From: Flavobacteriia bacterium
GTDB lineage: Bacteria > Bacteroidota > Bacteroidia > Flavobacteriales > Flavobacteriaceae
Length of the DNA: 47,492 bases
NCBI GenBank assembly: GCA_011391075.1
Contig: JAABRF010000009.1
Span: 1-47,492, forward strand
Direction of reading: 5' to 3'
The position numbers and the translations under genes are program-made. Positions 26,239-34,253 of the stretch are shown here, piece by piece. Each line of letters starts with the position of its first letter. Within the stretch, counting starts at the first letter, position 1. Under the pieces are notes generated by a model. It was not told where the DNA came from and searched no databases. It saw only the letters and a list, made by a program, of their open reading frames with translations.

Positions 26239-26246
26239 TAAATTTG
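26239..26246 (+). promoter_or_regulatory. -7 box for the aminotransferase gene
   Basis: TAAATTTG matches TAnnTTTG. A TTG at 26220-26222, inside the palindrome, precedes it by a 16-base spacer. Confidence 0.45.
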
Positions 26247-26345
26247 TGGGAAATTTGAAAAAATGATTTGATTCTATTTCTCAATAGTTGATTTGAGTCG
26301 GATGGTTTTTTTATTCGTACTAATAATTTATAATTCCTATTTATA

Positions 26346-27563
26346 ATGAGTTTCAGTTTAATTGGTAAATCGATAGGGGAATCAGCAACCTTAAAGCTGA
26401 ATGAGACTTTTGCCATTCTAAAAGCAAAAGGAGAACCTGTAATCCATTTGGGTGGCGGTGAACCCAAGAGTAAAGCTCCCATGGAAGCCATTACTTCTAC
26501 GGCTGCATTTCTCGACGGTGCAGAAGTACGCTATACCCCATCGGATGGTACAAGAGAAATGAAGCAAGCAGTTATTCGCTATATGGAGCAAAATTATGGG
26601 CGACATTTTGACCCTGAAAACATCATTGTTTCCAATGGCGCCAAACAGTCCTTGATGGTAGCTATGCAAGCCATTTTGGATCCACAAGATGAAATTTTAT
26701 ATCCTTCTCCCTATTGGGTCAGTTATAGTGAAATGGCTCGATTGATTGGTGCATTGGGCATTTCTTTTAGACCGGAAGACGGCTCTTTTATTCCTCGAAT
26801 GAGTGATATTGAGCAACATGTTTCTTCTCGAACCAAAGCCATTATTATCAACAGTCCCAACAATCCTACCGGAGTTCAATATCCGGCCGAGTTAATCAAA
26901 CAAATTGTAGCTTTCACTGAGCAAAAAGGGATTTATCTCATCATGGATGACATTTACCATCGCTTGTTATTTGACGGAAAAAAAGCGGTCAATGTGTATG
27001 AATTCTCTAAAAAGACAGAAGAAAATTCCAAGATTATTGTGATTAACGGAATTTCAAAAACATATGCCATGACCGGATTCAGAATAGGTTGGGCTGTGGC
27101 TAATAAAAAGTTGGTCAACATCATGACCAATATCCAAAGTCACCAAACGGCAGGACCTTCTGCGCTATTGCAAAAAGCAGCGACGGGAGCTTTAAATGGC
27201 AATCAATCCAGCGTAGAAATACTCAATGCAACTTTGGAAAACAACCGAAATGTTTTGTGTAAATATCTAGATACCTTGAGTGGTGTACATTATACCAAAC
27301 CGGATGGAGCTTTTTACGTGTTTGCCGATTTTTCTAATTATAACAAGGATTCCAAGAAACTGGCAGCTTTTTTATTGGATAAAGTGAAAGTTTTGGTAAT
27401 GCCGGGTATCGAATTTGGATTGGAAGGACATTTGAGATTGTCATTTTGCGGGTCAGTAAAAGATATCAAAGGAGGTATGGAACGCATCAAATGGGCGATT
27501 GATCCCAATGCGGCCAATGAATTGTACATAGGAGATCGCAAATTGGTTAGAGATTGGTTATAA
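26346..27563 (+). CDS. Pyridoxal-phosphate-dependent class I aminotransferase (aspartate aminotransferase type)
   Basis: A 405-residue fold-type I aminotransferase. Such enzymes move an amino group between aspartate (or a related amino acid) and 2-oxoglutarate in the cytoplasm. Visible motifs: HLGGGEPKSKAP near 36-47, SNGAKQSLMVAMQAI (cofactor phosphate region) near 98-112, NSPNNPTGVQYP near 173-184 with the substrate-binding Asn, DDIYHRLLFDG near 202-212, and the PLP lysine in GISKTYAMTGFRIGWAV (Lys238). The C-terminal Arg in HLRLSFCGS contacts the substrate carboxylate. The protein is complete. It has a long, operator-bearing upstream region, suggesting regulated expression, and precedes pckA. 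The exact substrate cannot be fixed from sequence alone. Confidence 0.93.
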   Translation: MSFSLIGKSIGESATLKLNETFAILKAKGEPVIHLGGGEPKSKAPMEAITSTAAFLDGAEVRYTPSDGTREMKQAVIRYMEQNYGRHFDPENIIVSNGAKQSLMVAMQAILDPQDEILYPSPYWVSYSEMARLIGALGISFRPEDGSFIPRMSDIEQHVSSRTKAIIINSPNNPTGVQYPAELIKQIVAFTEQKGIYLIMDDIYHRLLFDGKKAVNVYEFSKKTEENSKIIVINGISKTYAMTGFRIGWAVANKKLVNIMTNIQSHQTAGPSALLQKAATGALNGNQSSVEILNATLENNRNVLCKYLDTLSGVHYTKPDGAFYVFADFSNYNKDSKKLAAFLLDKVKVLVMPGIEFGLEGHLRLSFCGSVKDIKGGMERIKWAIDPNAANELYIGDRKLVRDWL

Positions 27564-27620
27564 AACTAGCACTTTGTCAAACTTAGTGTCCTAGTTTAAT
27601 CATAGATTGAATGTTTAAAA

Positions 27621-27628
27621 TAGATTTG
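27621..27628 (+). promoter_or_regulatory. -7 box for pckA
   Basis: TAGATTTG matches TAnnTTTG. The predicted start leaves a leader of about 80-85 bases before the ATG. No well-spaced -33 element was seen. Confidence 0.35.
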
Positions 27629-27716
27629 CTTTCTTTGGAAAAAGCAAGCGATTTTGAAGTAGGCTAATGCAGATAGGAAGTTAAAAAACAAATTTAAAAA
27701 GGTTAAAATTTTTATA

Positions 27717-29366
27717 ATGAAATATTTTAAATTTACAACACCGGCTCAAAAACAAGCCACAGAATTCAAGAGTGATTTTGGATTGGAGCATCATGGATTC
27801 AAGCATTTAGAAACCGTTTTTTGGAATTTACCGGTAGCTGCTTTATATGAAGAGGCCATCATTAGAAATGAAGGAAAACTAGTTCAAGGTGGCGCCTTTG
27901 TGGTTCATACGGGAAAATGGACAGCTCGCGCTGCCGACGATAAATACATTGTCAAAGAACCTTCCACAGACGAAATGGTGGATTGGGGAGAATACAACCG
28001 ACCCATTACAGAAGAAAAATTCAATTCCATTTATGCCCGTTTGCTTGCGTTTTTACAGGGCGAAGAGGTGTTTGTGCAAGATGTTTATGCCGGAGCCGAT
28101 CCCGATTACAAACTCAATGTACGGGTTATTACGGATACAGCTTGGCAAAGTTTTTTTGCTCATAATATGTTTAACGTATATGAAGATAGAAGTGCTCATC
28201 GCAATTTTGTGCCTGAATTTACGGTTATTGCCGCTCCTGCTTTCAATGTAGATCCACGTATAGATGGTACTCGAAGTGAAACGGCTATAATTATTAATTT
28301 TGCACAACGAATTGCTATCATTGCCGGTTCCAAATACGCAGGTGAAGTCAAGAAATCGGTTTTTACGATTATGAATTTCTTGTTGCCTTTGCAAGATGTT
28401 TTGGCGATGCATTGTTCTGCAAATGTAGGAGCCAAAGGTGATGTTGCTCTGTTTTTCGGATTGAGTGGCACCGGAAAAACAACTTTATCTGCTGATCCTA
28501 CACGTAGTTTGATAGGAGATGACGAGCACGGCTGGAGTGATGATAGTGTCTTTAATTTTGAAGCAGGCTGTTATGCCAAAGTGGTTCGATTATCACCAAC
28601 AGCCGAACCTGAGATTTATGCTTGTACCCATCGATTTGGTTCCATATTGGAGAATGTCATGTTTGATGAGAGTTCGAGATTCATTGATTTGGATGATAAT
28701 AAATTGACCGAAAACACTCGGATTTCTTATCCGATTGATTTTATTCCCAATGCTGTTCCAGAGAAGATGGCGTATTCTCAACCTCAGAATATTGTGTTTC
28801 TGACCGCAGATGCACAAGGTGTTTTGCCGCCTATTGCCAGATTGACATTGGATCAAGCTATATACCATTTTATGAGTGGCTATACTTCCAAGATTGCAGG
28901 AACAGAATTAGGTTTGGGTATAGAACCCGAAATGACTTTCAGTGCTTGTTTTGGCGCGCCGTTTATGGTGCATTTTCCTTACTATTATGCTAAAATACTA
29001 AAGAGTAAAGCAGCTCGAAGTGGTGCCAAAATATGGTTGGTCAATACGGGATGGGTAGGAGGAAAGTTTGGCGTAGGCAAACGCATCAGTATCAAACACA
29101 CTCGTAGAATGCTCAACGCAGCTATAGAAGGCGAATTAGATCAAGTGACGTATCGCAAGGATGGAATTTTTGGATTTGAAGTTCCATTGACTTGTCCCGG
29201 TATAGATGACGATGTATTTACACCTGAATCTGCTTGGGGAAATAAAGAAGAATATTGGCAAAAATACGATGCTTTGGCGGCTCGATATATTGAGAATTTT
29301 AAAAAGTTTAAAGGTCAAGTTCCAGAGGATATCGTATTGAGTGGCCCCAAGAGATTGAAGAAATAA
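27717..29366 (+). CDS. pckA: Phosphoenolpyruvate carboxykinase (ATP)
   Basis: A 549-residue gluconeogenic enzyme that converts oxaloacetate and ATP to phosphoenolpyruvate, CO2 and ADP. The ATP-dependent family is shown by RNEGKLVQGGAFVVHTGKWTARAADDKYIVKEP near the start and the kinase-1 P-loop GLSGTGKTTLSADP with Lys254. DDEHGWSDDSVFNFEAGCYAKVV follows (kinase-2, metal and substrate contacts), then the later NTGWVGGKFGVGKRISIKHTRRML. It is full length with an ATG start. It lies 153 bases downstream of the aminotransferase, with its own promoter box; oxaloacetate links the two activities, which makes a shared metabolic role plausible. Two-part hairpin structure follows the stop. Confidence 0.97.
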   Translation: MKYFKFTTPAQKQATEFKSDFGLEHHGFKHLETVFWNLPVAALYEEAIIRNEGKLVQGGAFVVHTGKWTARAADDKYIVKEPSTDEMVDWGEYNRPITEEKFNSIYARLLAFLQGEEVFVQDVYAGADPDYKLNVRVITDTAWQSFFAHNMFNVYEDRSAHRNFVPEFTVIAAPAFNVDPRIDGTRSETAIIINFAQRIAIIAGSKYAGEVKKSVFTIMNFLLPLQDVLAMHCSANVGAKGDVALFFGLSGTGKTTLSADPTRSLIGDDEHGWSDDSVFNFEAGCYAKVVRLSPTAEPEIYACTHRFGSILENVMFDESSRFIDLDDNKLTENTRISYPIDFIPNAVPEKMAYSQPQNIVFLTADAQGVLPPIARLTLDQAIYHFMSGYTSKIAGTELGLGIEPEMTFSACFGAPFMVHFPYYYAKILKSKAARSGAKIWLVNTGWVGGKFGVGKRISIKHTRRMLNAAIEGELDQVTYRKDGIFGFEVPLTCPGIDDDVFTPESAWGNKEEYWQKYDALAARYIENFKKFKGQVPEDIVLSGPKRLKK

Positions 29367-29372
29367 TAAATA

Positions 29373-29441
29373 TTCTATGCGTTAAAGTGAAATACTTTTA
29401 AAAAACATCAAGGCATAGAAGAAATCAAAATGAAAGATTTC
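29373..29441. terminator. Inverted repeats between convergent pckA and subtilase genes
   Basis: TTCTATGC (29373-29380) pairs with GCATAGAA (29412-29419) around an inner AAAGT/ACTTT hairpin. A second hairpin pairs AGAAATC (29419-29425) with GATTTCT (29435-29441) and runs into a T tract on the plus strand. Likely terminators, with modest stability. Confidence 0.5.
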
Positions 29442-31078
29442 TATTTTTTGATAAATTTTTGAGTCGTACTCTGATTAAAATTTTGAATTTTAACATAGTA
29501 CATTCCATTTGTCAATTGGGCAATATTTATTGAGTTTTGAATTTCATCTTCGAAGACTATTTGACCTAAGGCATTGAATATTTGAACGGGATGAGAGGTA
29601 TTGGAGTTTTCTGAAAATTGAAAATATAAGACATCTGATGTTGGATTGGGAAAAATTTGAAAACTAAAATCACTTATTTCCCCCATCGATAACATATTGT
29701 CTATATAAAGAAAAGCGTTTTCCATGTTGGGCAGTGGACCTATTTGTCCAGTAGTACCGGTTCCTTGAGGAATCCCGGTTGCTTTTAAGATTTGATTGAT
29801 TTGAATTCCTGTTAAGTAACTTCCTGTTTGCTCATGGTAGTATGATTGTATAACAGCTACACAACCGCCTACAACTGCTGTAGCTGAGCTCGTTCCTGAA
29901 AAATTGGAATAAGTTTGATTGAAATCATTTGCTAATTCAGGTAGCGTTGTATATCCGGATGTATACACTGAACTTCCCCAGCCTTGCACATCTACACGTG
30001 TTCCATAAGAACTGTAGCTTACGCGATTGTGATTGGTATCTGAAGTACCTGCTCCCACTAGTATTGCCCCACTATTTCCTCTACTCATATATGTTGCGTA
30101 AAGACTGCCATCCAAATTTTGAGCACCATTCCCGGCAGCAGCTACTACAACAATTCCTGCATCTGTAGCGGCTTTGATTAGATTCCATAATTCCAAGTTA
30201 TATTCGGCAGGAACAAAATCATTACCTGAACCGGTTGCTCCATATGCTTGCATTTCCAAAACAATGATATCGCCGGTCAAACTGTTGTTGATGGCTTGGC
30301 TCACGGCATAATTACGGTTGTACCCATATTCAACTGTCCACTCGGGATAAAGAATAAATTCAGAAAGCCCATGGGCTAAACCGGTAATGCCATAACTACC
30401 TGTTTGCCCGAATATCACACCGGTTGTGGAAGTACCATGTTCTGTAAAAGCTATAGTGCAATCAGGATGAACTGTTGTGCCGGTTGCCAGATTGGTATTG
30501 ATGTCGTTGAATTCTTCGTGATTTTTATTAAACCCATATTCAACATCTCTGAGCCTGATATTTTGGCCATAATATCCTAAATTCCAAGCAAAAGTCATAT
30601 TGACACCCGGATTAGCTTGGAGAAAGGTTTGATTTCCTATATAATTGGGCGTAGTAGGTGCAATATCATAAGGTGGATCAATAGGTATTGTAGAAGAAAA
30701 ACTACAATATTTTACTTCTTTTATTTTTTCTAATGCATTTGCCAATTCTTGAAGTTTGGAATCGGATAAATCACCCTGTATTTTAAAGACGTTTTTGAGG
30801 TTTTGTAAGGCATTATCGCTGCCAGAAATTTGGATCGCTTGCGAAGCTAAATACGCTATTTTTTCATCAGAAATAGCGAAACTCTTTACCAATTGAAAGT
30901 CAAATTGTTCCAAAACATCAGCGAAAAGCGGTTGGGCTTTAATCAAGGTAGATTCAAAAGATTCTCGATTGGAAAAGTTGATGTTTGGATCCAAACAAAC
31001 ACTTAATTCAATAGTATTTTGACTAAAAGTATTTGTAAAAATGAGAAAGGTCAGAATGGTAAAAGCAAACTTATTCAT
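29441..31078 (-). CDS. Type IX-secreted S8 (subtilisin-like) serine peptidase
   Basis: A 545-residue secreted protease. The start is ATG 31078 (MNKFAFTILTFLIFTNTFSQ, signal peptide); the frame extends to a TTG at 31102 that would spoil the signal. The catalytic triad is visible: Asp178 in RLRDVEYGFNKNHEEF, His214 in TEHGTSTTG, Ser397 in SGTSSATAVVGG, and the oxyanion Asn in AAAGNGAQ. The Asp box lacks the classical DTG but fits a known subtilase subgroup. Residues about 470-545 are a Por-type sorting domain (FQIFPNPTSDVLYFQF, then NGMYYVKI and KFIKK), so the protein should cross the outer membrane by T9SS. It is encoded 53 bases after aroA with its own promoter box. Confidence 0.92.
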   Translation of the reverse strand: MNKFAFTILTFLIFTNTFSQNTIELSVCLDPNINFSNRESFESTLIKAQPLFADVLEQFDFQLVKSFAISDEKIAYLASQAIQISGSDNALQNLKNVFKIQGDLSDSKLQELANALEKIKEVKYCSFSSTIPIDPPYDIAPTTPNYIGNQTFLQANPGVNMTFAWNLGYYGQNIRLRDVEYGFNKNHEEFNDINTNLATGTTVHPDCTIAFTEHGTSTTGVIFGQTGSYGITGLAHGLSEFILYPEWTVEYGYNRNYAVSQAINNSLTGDIIVLEMQAYGATGSGNDFVPAEYNLELWNLIKAATDAGIVVVAAAGNGAQNLDGSLYATYMSRGNSGAILVGAGTSDTNHNRVSYSSYGTRVDVQGWGSSVYTSGYTTLPELANDFNQTYSNFSGTSSATAVVGGCVAVIQSYYHEQTGSYLTGIQINQILKATGIPQGTGTTGQIGPLPNMENAFLYIDNMLSMGEISDFSFQIFPNPTSDVLYFQFSENSNTSHPVQIFNALGQIVFEDEIQNSINIAQLTNGMYYVKIQNFNQSTTQKFIKK

Positions 31079-31113
31079 TTTGTTTGTATTAATTTTAATC
31101 AAAAAAATAAAAC

Positions 31114-31121
31114 CAAAGATA
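31114..31121 (-). promoter_or_regulatory. -7 box for the subtilase gene
   Basis: The minus strand reads TATCTTTG. Its position implies a start near 31109 and supports the ATG at 31078 (leader about 30 bases) rather than the TTG at 31102. Confidence 0.5.
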
Positions 31122-31130
31122 TAAAAAAAC

Positions 31131-32354
31131 TCAACATATAAGTTTATTCAAATCCTCCCAAAACATTTTATACGATTTAGTTACAACTTCAGGATTTTCT
31201 ATTTGGAGAGGAATTATTGATGACAATGGTGCAAAAGCCATTGCCATTCTATGGTCGTTGTAGGTAGCAACTATGGTATTTTGATTTAATGATTTTGGCG
31301 TAATTAAGGTCAAAGAATCTTCGGTTATTTCCACTTTTGCACCTAGTTTTTCCAATTCGGTTTTTAAGGCAGTAAGTCTATCGGTTTCTTTTATTTTGAG
31401 TGTATGTAAGCCGGTTAATTGTGTTTTTATACCTAAACCCAAACAAGTTACCGCAATGGTTTGAGCAATATCAGGTGCCTGGTTGAGATTTAGGACAATA
31501 GAGGAATCATAAGGGTCAACACTACTTTCTTTTGAGTTTTTTTGGATGAGAATACCTGCATTCGAAAAAATGGTTTCCACGCCAAATGACTTGTAGATTT
31601 CGGCTACGACATGATCTCCTTGTAAGCTATTTGCCTTAAAGCCTTGTAAGAAAATGCTTGAATTGGCATGAAGGGCTACCCAACTATAAAAATAGGAAGC
31701 ACTGCTCCAATCGGGTTCGATATGAATGATTTGAGAAGAATTTTTTAGCGGTTGCACTTCGATTATTTGATCAATAAAAGAGGTTTGAACGCCTATTTGT
31801 TGTAGGAGCGCCAAAGTCATTTGAATATAGGGAAGGGAAGTCAAGTGACCTTTTAAAGTAATTTGAAGACCGTTTTCTAAAGAAGGAGCCATCAGTAACA
31901 ATGCTGAGATGTATTGACTACTGATGTTGGCATCTAGAGAAACTTTGGTTTGAGTTAATTTTTTGCCTGTTATTTTTAATGGAGGATATCCTTCGCGATT
32001 TACGTATTCAATATCTGCACCTAGTTCACGTAAGGCATCTACCAAGATTTGAATAGGTCGTTCTTGCATTCTTTCGGAACCGGTAAGGATCGTAGTTTTG
32101 CCTTCAATCGAAGCAAAAAAAGCTGTTAAAAATCGCATGGCTGTTCCGGCATGTCCGATGTCAATGGTTTCTTTTTCAGAACTTAATGCATTTTGGAGAT
32201 GATGCGTGTCATCCGAATCGGAAAGGTTCTCGATGGTCAGATTGGGAAAGAGTTTTTGAAGAATGAGGGCTCTATTGGATTCACTTTTTGAGCCGGAAAT
32301 ACGGATTTCGGCTTCGATTTTGGAATGTGTAGTATAGTCTAGCGTTTTAATCAC
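31131..32354 (-). CDS. aroA: 3-phosphoshikimate 1-carboxyvinyltransferase (EPSP synthase)
   Basis: A 407-residue enzyme of the shikimate pathway: shikimate 3-phosphate plus PEP gives EPSP, on the way to chorismate. Motifs: SGSKSESNRALIL at 21-33 (S3P binding), GHAGTAMRFLTAFFA near 77-91, RMQERPI with the PEP-contacting Arg near 104, the central DANISSQYISALLLMAP, PDWSSASYF, and LKIKETDRL near 323-331. The last ATYNDHRMAMAFA holds the domain-closing residues. The start is GTG: it overlaps the stop of the small upstream membrane gene (GTGA, four shared bases), so translation is coupled. The protein is slightly shorter than the 427-residue E. coli enzyme, as is common in this phylum. Confidence 0.96.
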   Translation of the reverse strand: MIKTLDYTTHSKIEAEIRISGSKSESNRALILQKLFPNLTIENLSDSDDTHHLQNALSSEKETIDIGHAGTAMRFLTAFFASIEGKTTILTGSERMQERPIQILVDALRELGADIEYVNREGYPPLKITGKKLTQTKVSLDANISSQYISALLLMAPSLENGLQITLKGHLTSLPYIQMTLALLQQIGVQTSFIDQIIEVQPLKNSSQIIHIEPDWSSASYFYSWVALHANSSIFLQGFKANSLQGDHVVAEIYKSFGVETIFSNAGILIQKNSKESSVDPYDSSIVLNLNQAPDIAQTIAVTCLGLGIKTQLTGLHTLKIKETDRLTALKTELEKLGAKVEITEDSLTLITPKSLNQNTIVATYNDHRMAMAFAPLSSIIPLQIENPEVVTKSYKMFWEDLNKLIC

Positions 32355-32599
32355 TTTTTGGATGCATTACGTTTCAAAAAGTAAGCAGAAACCAATCCAT
32401 AAACAACTGCTAGTATGATTCTTGATACAGTGTAAGAAAGCCAATTTCCATTTTTAAAAGCATCAGTAAAAAACTTAAGGTTGCCGGTTTTAATCCATTC
32501 CCAAAAGAATTGGATGAACATGACAATTAAAATAAATACAATTCCCAATCTCAGAGCCAATTTCCAAAAGGGTATATTTTTTAAATTTCTATTTTGCAT
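32351..32599 (-). CDS. Small two-helix membrane protein
   Basis: An 82-residue protein with two hydrophobic helices (about 13-33, LALRLGIVFILIVMFIQFFW, and about 55-73, TVSRIILAVVYGLVSAYFL). The segment between them, KTGNLKFFTDAFKNGNWLSYTV, is short and polar. The N-terminus is basic and the C-terminus is RNASKK, consistent with both ends in the cytoplasm. I do not recognise a family. It is the first gene of an operon with aroA, overlapping it by four bases, and has its own promoter box. A role in aromatic biosynthesis is not implied by the sequence, since such coupling can simply reflect gene order. Confidence 0.75.
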   Translation of the reverse strand: MQNRNLKNIPFWKLALRLGIVFILIVMFIQFFWEWIKTGNLKFFTDAFKNGNWLSYTVSRIILAVVYGLVSAYFLKRNASKK

Positions 32600-32623
32600 A
32601 TTGAAAATTAATTTAAATATTCA

Positions 32624-32631
32624 CAAAAGTA
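32624..32631 (-). promoter_or_regulatory. -7 box for the small membrane protein-aroA operon
   Basis: The minus strand reads TACTTTTG. The implied leader is about 20 bases. A TTG lies 24 bases further upstream, a longer spacer than usual. Confidence 0.45.
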
Positions 32632-32696
32632 CACGAAATTTATTCATCTTTGTCACAAGAGAAAAGATTTATAAGATTTGATTAATCAACAACAGC

Positions 32697-33710
32697 ATGT
32701 ATAGAATTTTGTGTTTTGCGGTAGTGTTTTTTTTCTTTTCAGCTGATAACCAAGCGCAAGAAAAGCCTTTGTGGGAAGCATTGAATTGTGACACAACTTT
32801 AGTTGCAAAACAAATTATGGGAGTAAGACCCATAGTTTTGACTCTTTTTAAAAAGGATTCAATGCCTCTTGTAGTGCCTAAAAGATTAATATTTGGCACA
32901 AAGGATAGTGAATCGGGTATTTCTTGGCTGATTTTGCCGAGAGAAGAAGTAACCTCTGAAACCGTTTTGGATAGTATTTCCAAACAATACTTAAGTTTGT
33001 TGTTACCACCGACTCAAACATTATATGAAAGATGGGAGCCTTGGTTGTCCACACTAAGAGCCGATTTTTTACAAAGAAGAGATTCATTAATACTTTATTT
33101 TAAAGATTATTATCCATTATATTCCATAAAAGTAATATCCGATCAACGTACCCGAGAAGATCAACAAAAAGTGTTGAAAAGTGGTTATTCACAAGCGCAT
33201 TTATCTTTTCATGAGTTAGGTTTGGCTTCAGATTTTGGCATTTATAGAAACAAAAAATATACGACACAAGCCAGACACTATATGATGTTGGACAGTTTAA
33301 CTCAGAAATTTAAGCTGCGATGGGGAGGACATTTTGTGGGATTTGTCGATATGCCACATGTACAATATTATTATAATTCAGCAGAGTTGTTGCGCATGCA
33401 TCCTTTTTTAGGTATAGAATATGAGTATTTTTATCATATTTATGTCAAGAGAGTCAGGGATCGCATAGTAAAAGGAGAAGAACATTTGGTGGAGGATAGT
33501 AAAGAACTATTGGTAGAAATCAATAAGTTACGCCAGGAAGAACCTTGTTTTTGCAGACAAGCTAATGCAGTTTTACCCCTTGAATATTATCCGGATTATT
33601 ACAATGCGACCGAAGATTTATTACTTGTTTTGGATCGGGTAAATGGGGTTTTTTGGGCTCAGTTCCCTAAACAACCAGTGAAGAAGTATCGGATGGGAGT
33701 TTGGAAGTAA
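32697..33710 (+). CDS. M15-type zinc carboxypeptidase/endopeptidase, exported
   Basis: A 337-residue exported protein with a short signal peptide (about 1-20, ending NQAQ). Its core matches the M15 (VanY/CwlK-like) peptidases that cleave cell-wall peptides: RTREDQQKVLKSGYSQAHLSFHELGLASDFG, with zinc ligands His172 and Asp179. The second half, RWGGHFVGFVDMPHVQ, supplies the third ligand His221. All three ligands are present, so an active D,D-carboxypeptidase or L,D-endopeptidase in the periplasm is plausible. Extra N-terminal (about 20-130) and C-terminal (about 240-337) parts lie outside the catalytic core, including CFCRQANAVLPLEYYPDYYNATEDLL. It is monocistronic, divergent from the aroA operon and convergent with the mazG-like gene. 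Confidence 0.85.
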   Translation: MYRILCFAVVFFFFSADNQAQEKPLWEALNCDTTLVAKQIMGVRPIVLTLFKKDSMPLVVPKRLIFGTKDSESGISWLILPREEVTSETVLDSISKQYLSLLLPPTQTLYERWEPWLSTLRADFLQRRDSLILYFKDYYPLYSIKVISDQRTREDQQKVLKSGYSQAHLSFHELGLASDFGIYRNKKYTTQARHYMMLDSLTQKFKLRWGGHFVGFVDMPHVQYYYNSAELLRMHPFLGIEYEYFYHIYVKRVRDRIVKGEEHLVEDSKELLVEINKLRQEEPCFCRQANAVLPLEYYPDYYNATEDLLLVLDRVNGVFWAQFPKQPVKKYRMGVWK

Positions 33711-33721
33711 TTGAATCTGGA

Positions 33722-34048
33722 TTATTTAAGTTTGGAATTGTTGTGATGACGATCGTGGTCGCGTTGGGTTTTTCGTTTCATATTTTCATCAAAGGCAGCT
33801 TGTAAATCGATACCTGTTTGATTGGCTAGACAAAGTAATACAAACAAGACATCTGATAATTCCTGACCCAAATCTTTATCTTTATCGCTTTCCTTTTCGC
33901 TTTGTTCGCCATAACGTCTGGCGATGATGCGGGCTACTTCTCCCACTTCTTCGGTAAGCATGGCCATATTGGTCAATTCGTTAAAATAGCGAACCCCGTG
34001 GGTTTGGATCCAATCGTCTACTGTTTTTTGGGATAATTGTATGGACAT
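33722..34048 (-). CDS. MazG-like nucleotide pyrophosphohydrolase
   Basis: A 108-residue protein of the all-alpha NTP pyrophosphohydrolase superfamily, which removes pyrophosphate from (possibly non-canonical) nucleoside triphosphates. The metal-binding EExxE appears as EEVGEVARIIARRYGE (Glu33, Glu34, Glu37). The partner ExxD is in QELSDVLFVLLCLANQTG (Glu63, Asp66). It is a single-domain, dimeric-type member rather than full-length MazG. The start is ATG 34048 (MSIQLSQKTVDDWIQ), because the longer frame to 34153 runs through a palindromic repeat and has no family similarity. The C-terminus is very rich in His, Arg and Asn. The substrate is not known. It ends 11 bases from the convergent M15 gene. 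Confidence 0.88.
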   Translation of the reverse strand: MSIQLSQKTVDDWIQTHGVRYFNELTNMAMLTEEVGEVARIIARRYGEQSEKESDKDKDLGQELSDVLFVLLCLANQTGIDLQAAFDENMKRKTQRDHDRHHNNSKLK

Positions 34049-34073
34049 TGTTTTGGTTGATTTGGTTATTGAG

Positions 34074-34093
34074 AGACAAGGCATGCCTTGTCT
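34074..34093. repeat. 20-bp perfect palindrome, REP-like
   Basis: AGACAAGGCATGCCTTGTCT is self-complementary over 20 bases, 25 bases upstream of the MazG-like start. It resembles the hairpin-type AGAGAC...GTCTCT intergenic repeats of Bacteroidota and cyanobacteria. A smaller 12-base palindrome, CGATTGCAATCG, lies at 34172-34183 in the same gap. Confidence 0.7.
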
Positions 34094-34253
34094 TTTACTT
34101 TTACGTGACTTGTAATCTGTGTTTTTATTGACCATAAAGAACCACAAATGCAATCATAAGTTTCACAATAACGATTGCAATCGGAAGCGTTCCTGTTGAT
34201 ATTATAATTATCATCTGAATGAATTCTTAAAGTCATTGGGATTTGATAGGGTT

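Larger units (their letters stand above)
25964..26345. promoter_or_regulatory. 382-base divergent regulatory region between queA and the aminotransferase
   Basis: This is the only gene-free stretch above 300 bases. It holds the queA promoter (26050-26081), a queA leader of about 80 bases with a small hairpin GCTTTT/AAAAGC at 26029-26046, an operator-like ATTGACA array (26178-26227), and the aminotransferase -7 box (26239-26246) followed by a leader of about 95 bases. No further gene or RNA was recognised. Confidence 0.5.

Noticed and set aside
34049-34153. N-terminal extension of the MazG-like protein
   Set aside because: It runs through a perfect palindromic repeat and adds a Lys/Arg/Ser stretch with no family match.
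34149-34183. Repeated TGCAATC words as an operator
   Set aside because: Only two copies at irregular spacing in a region without a clear promoter; may be chance.
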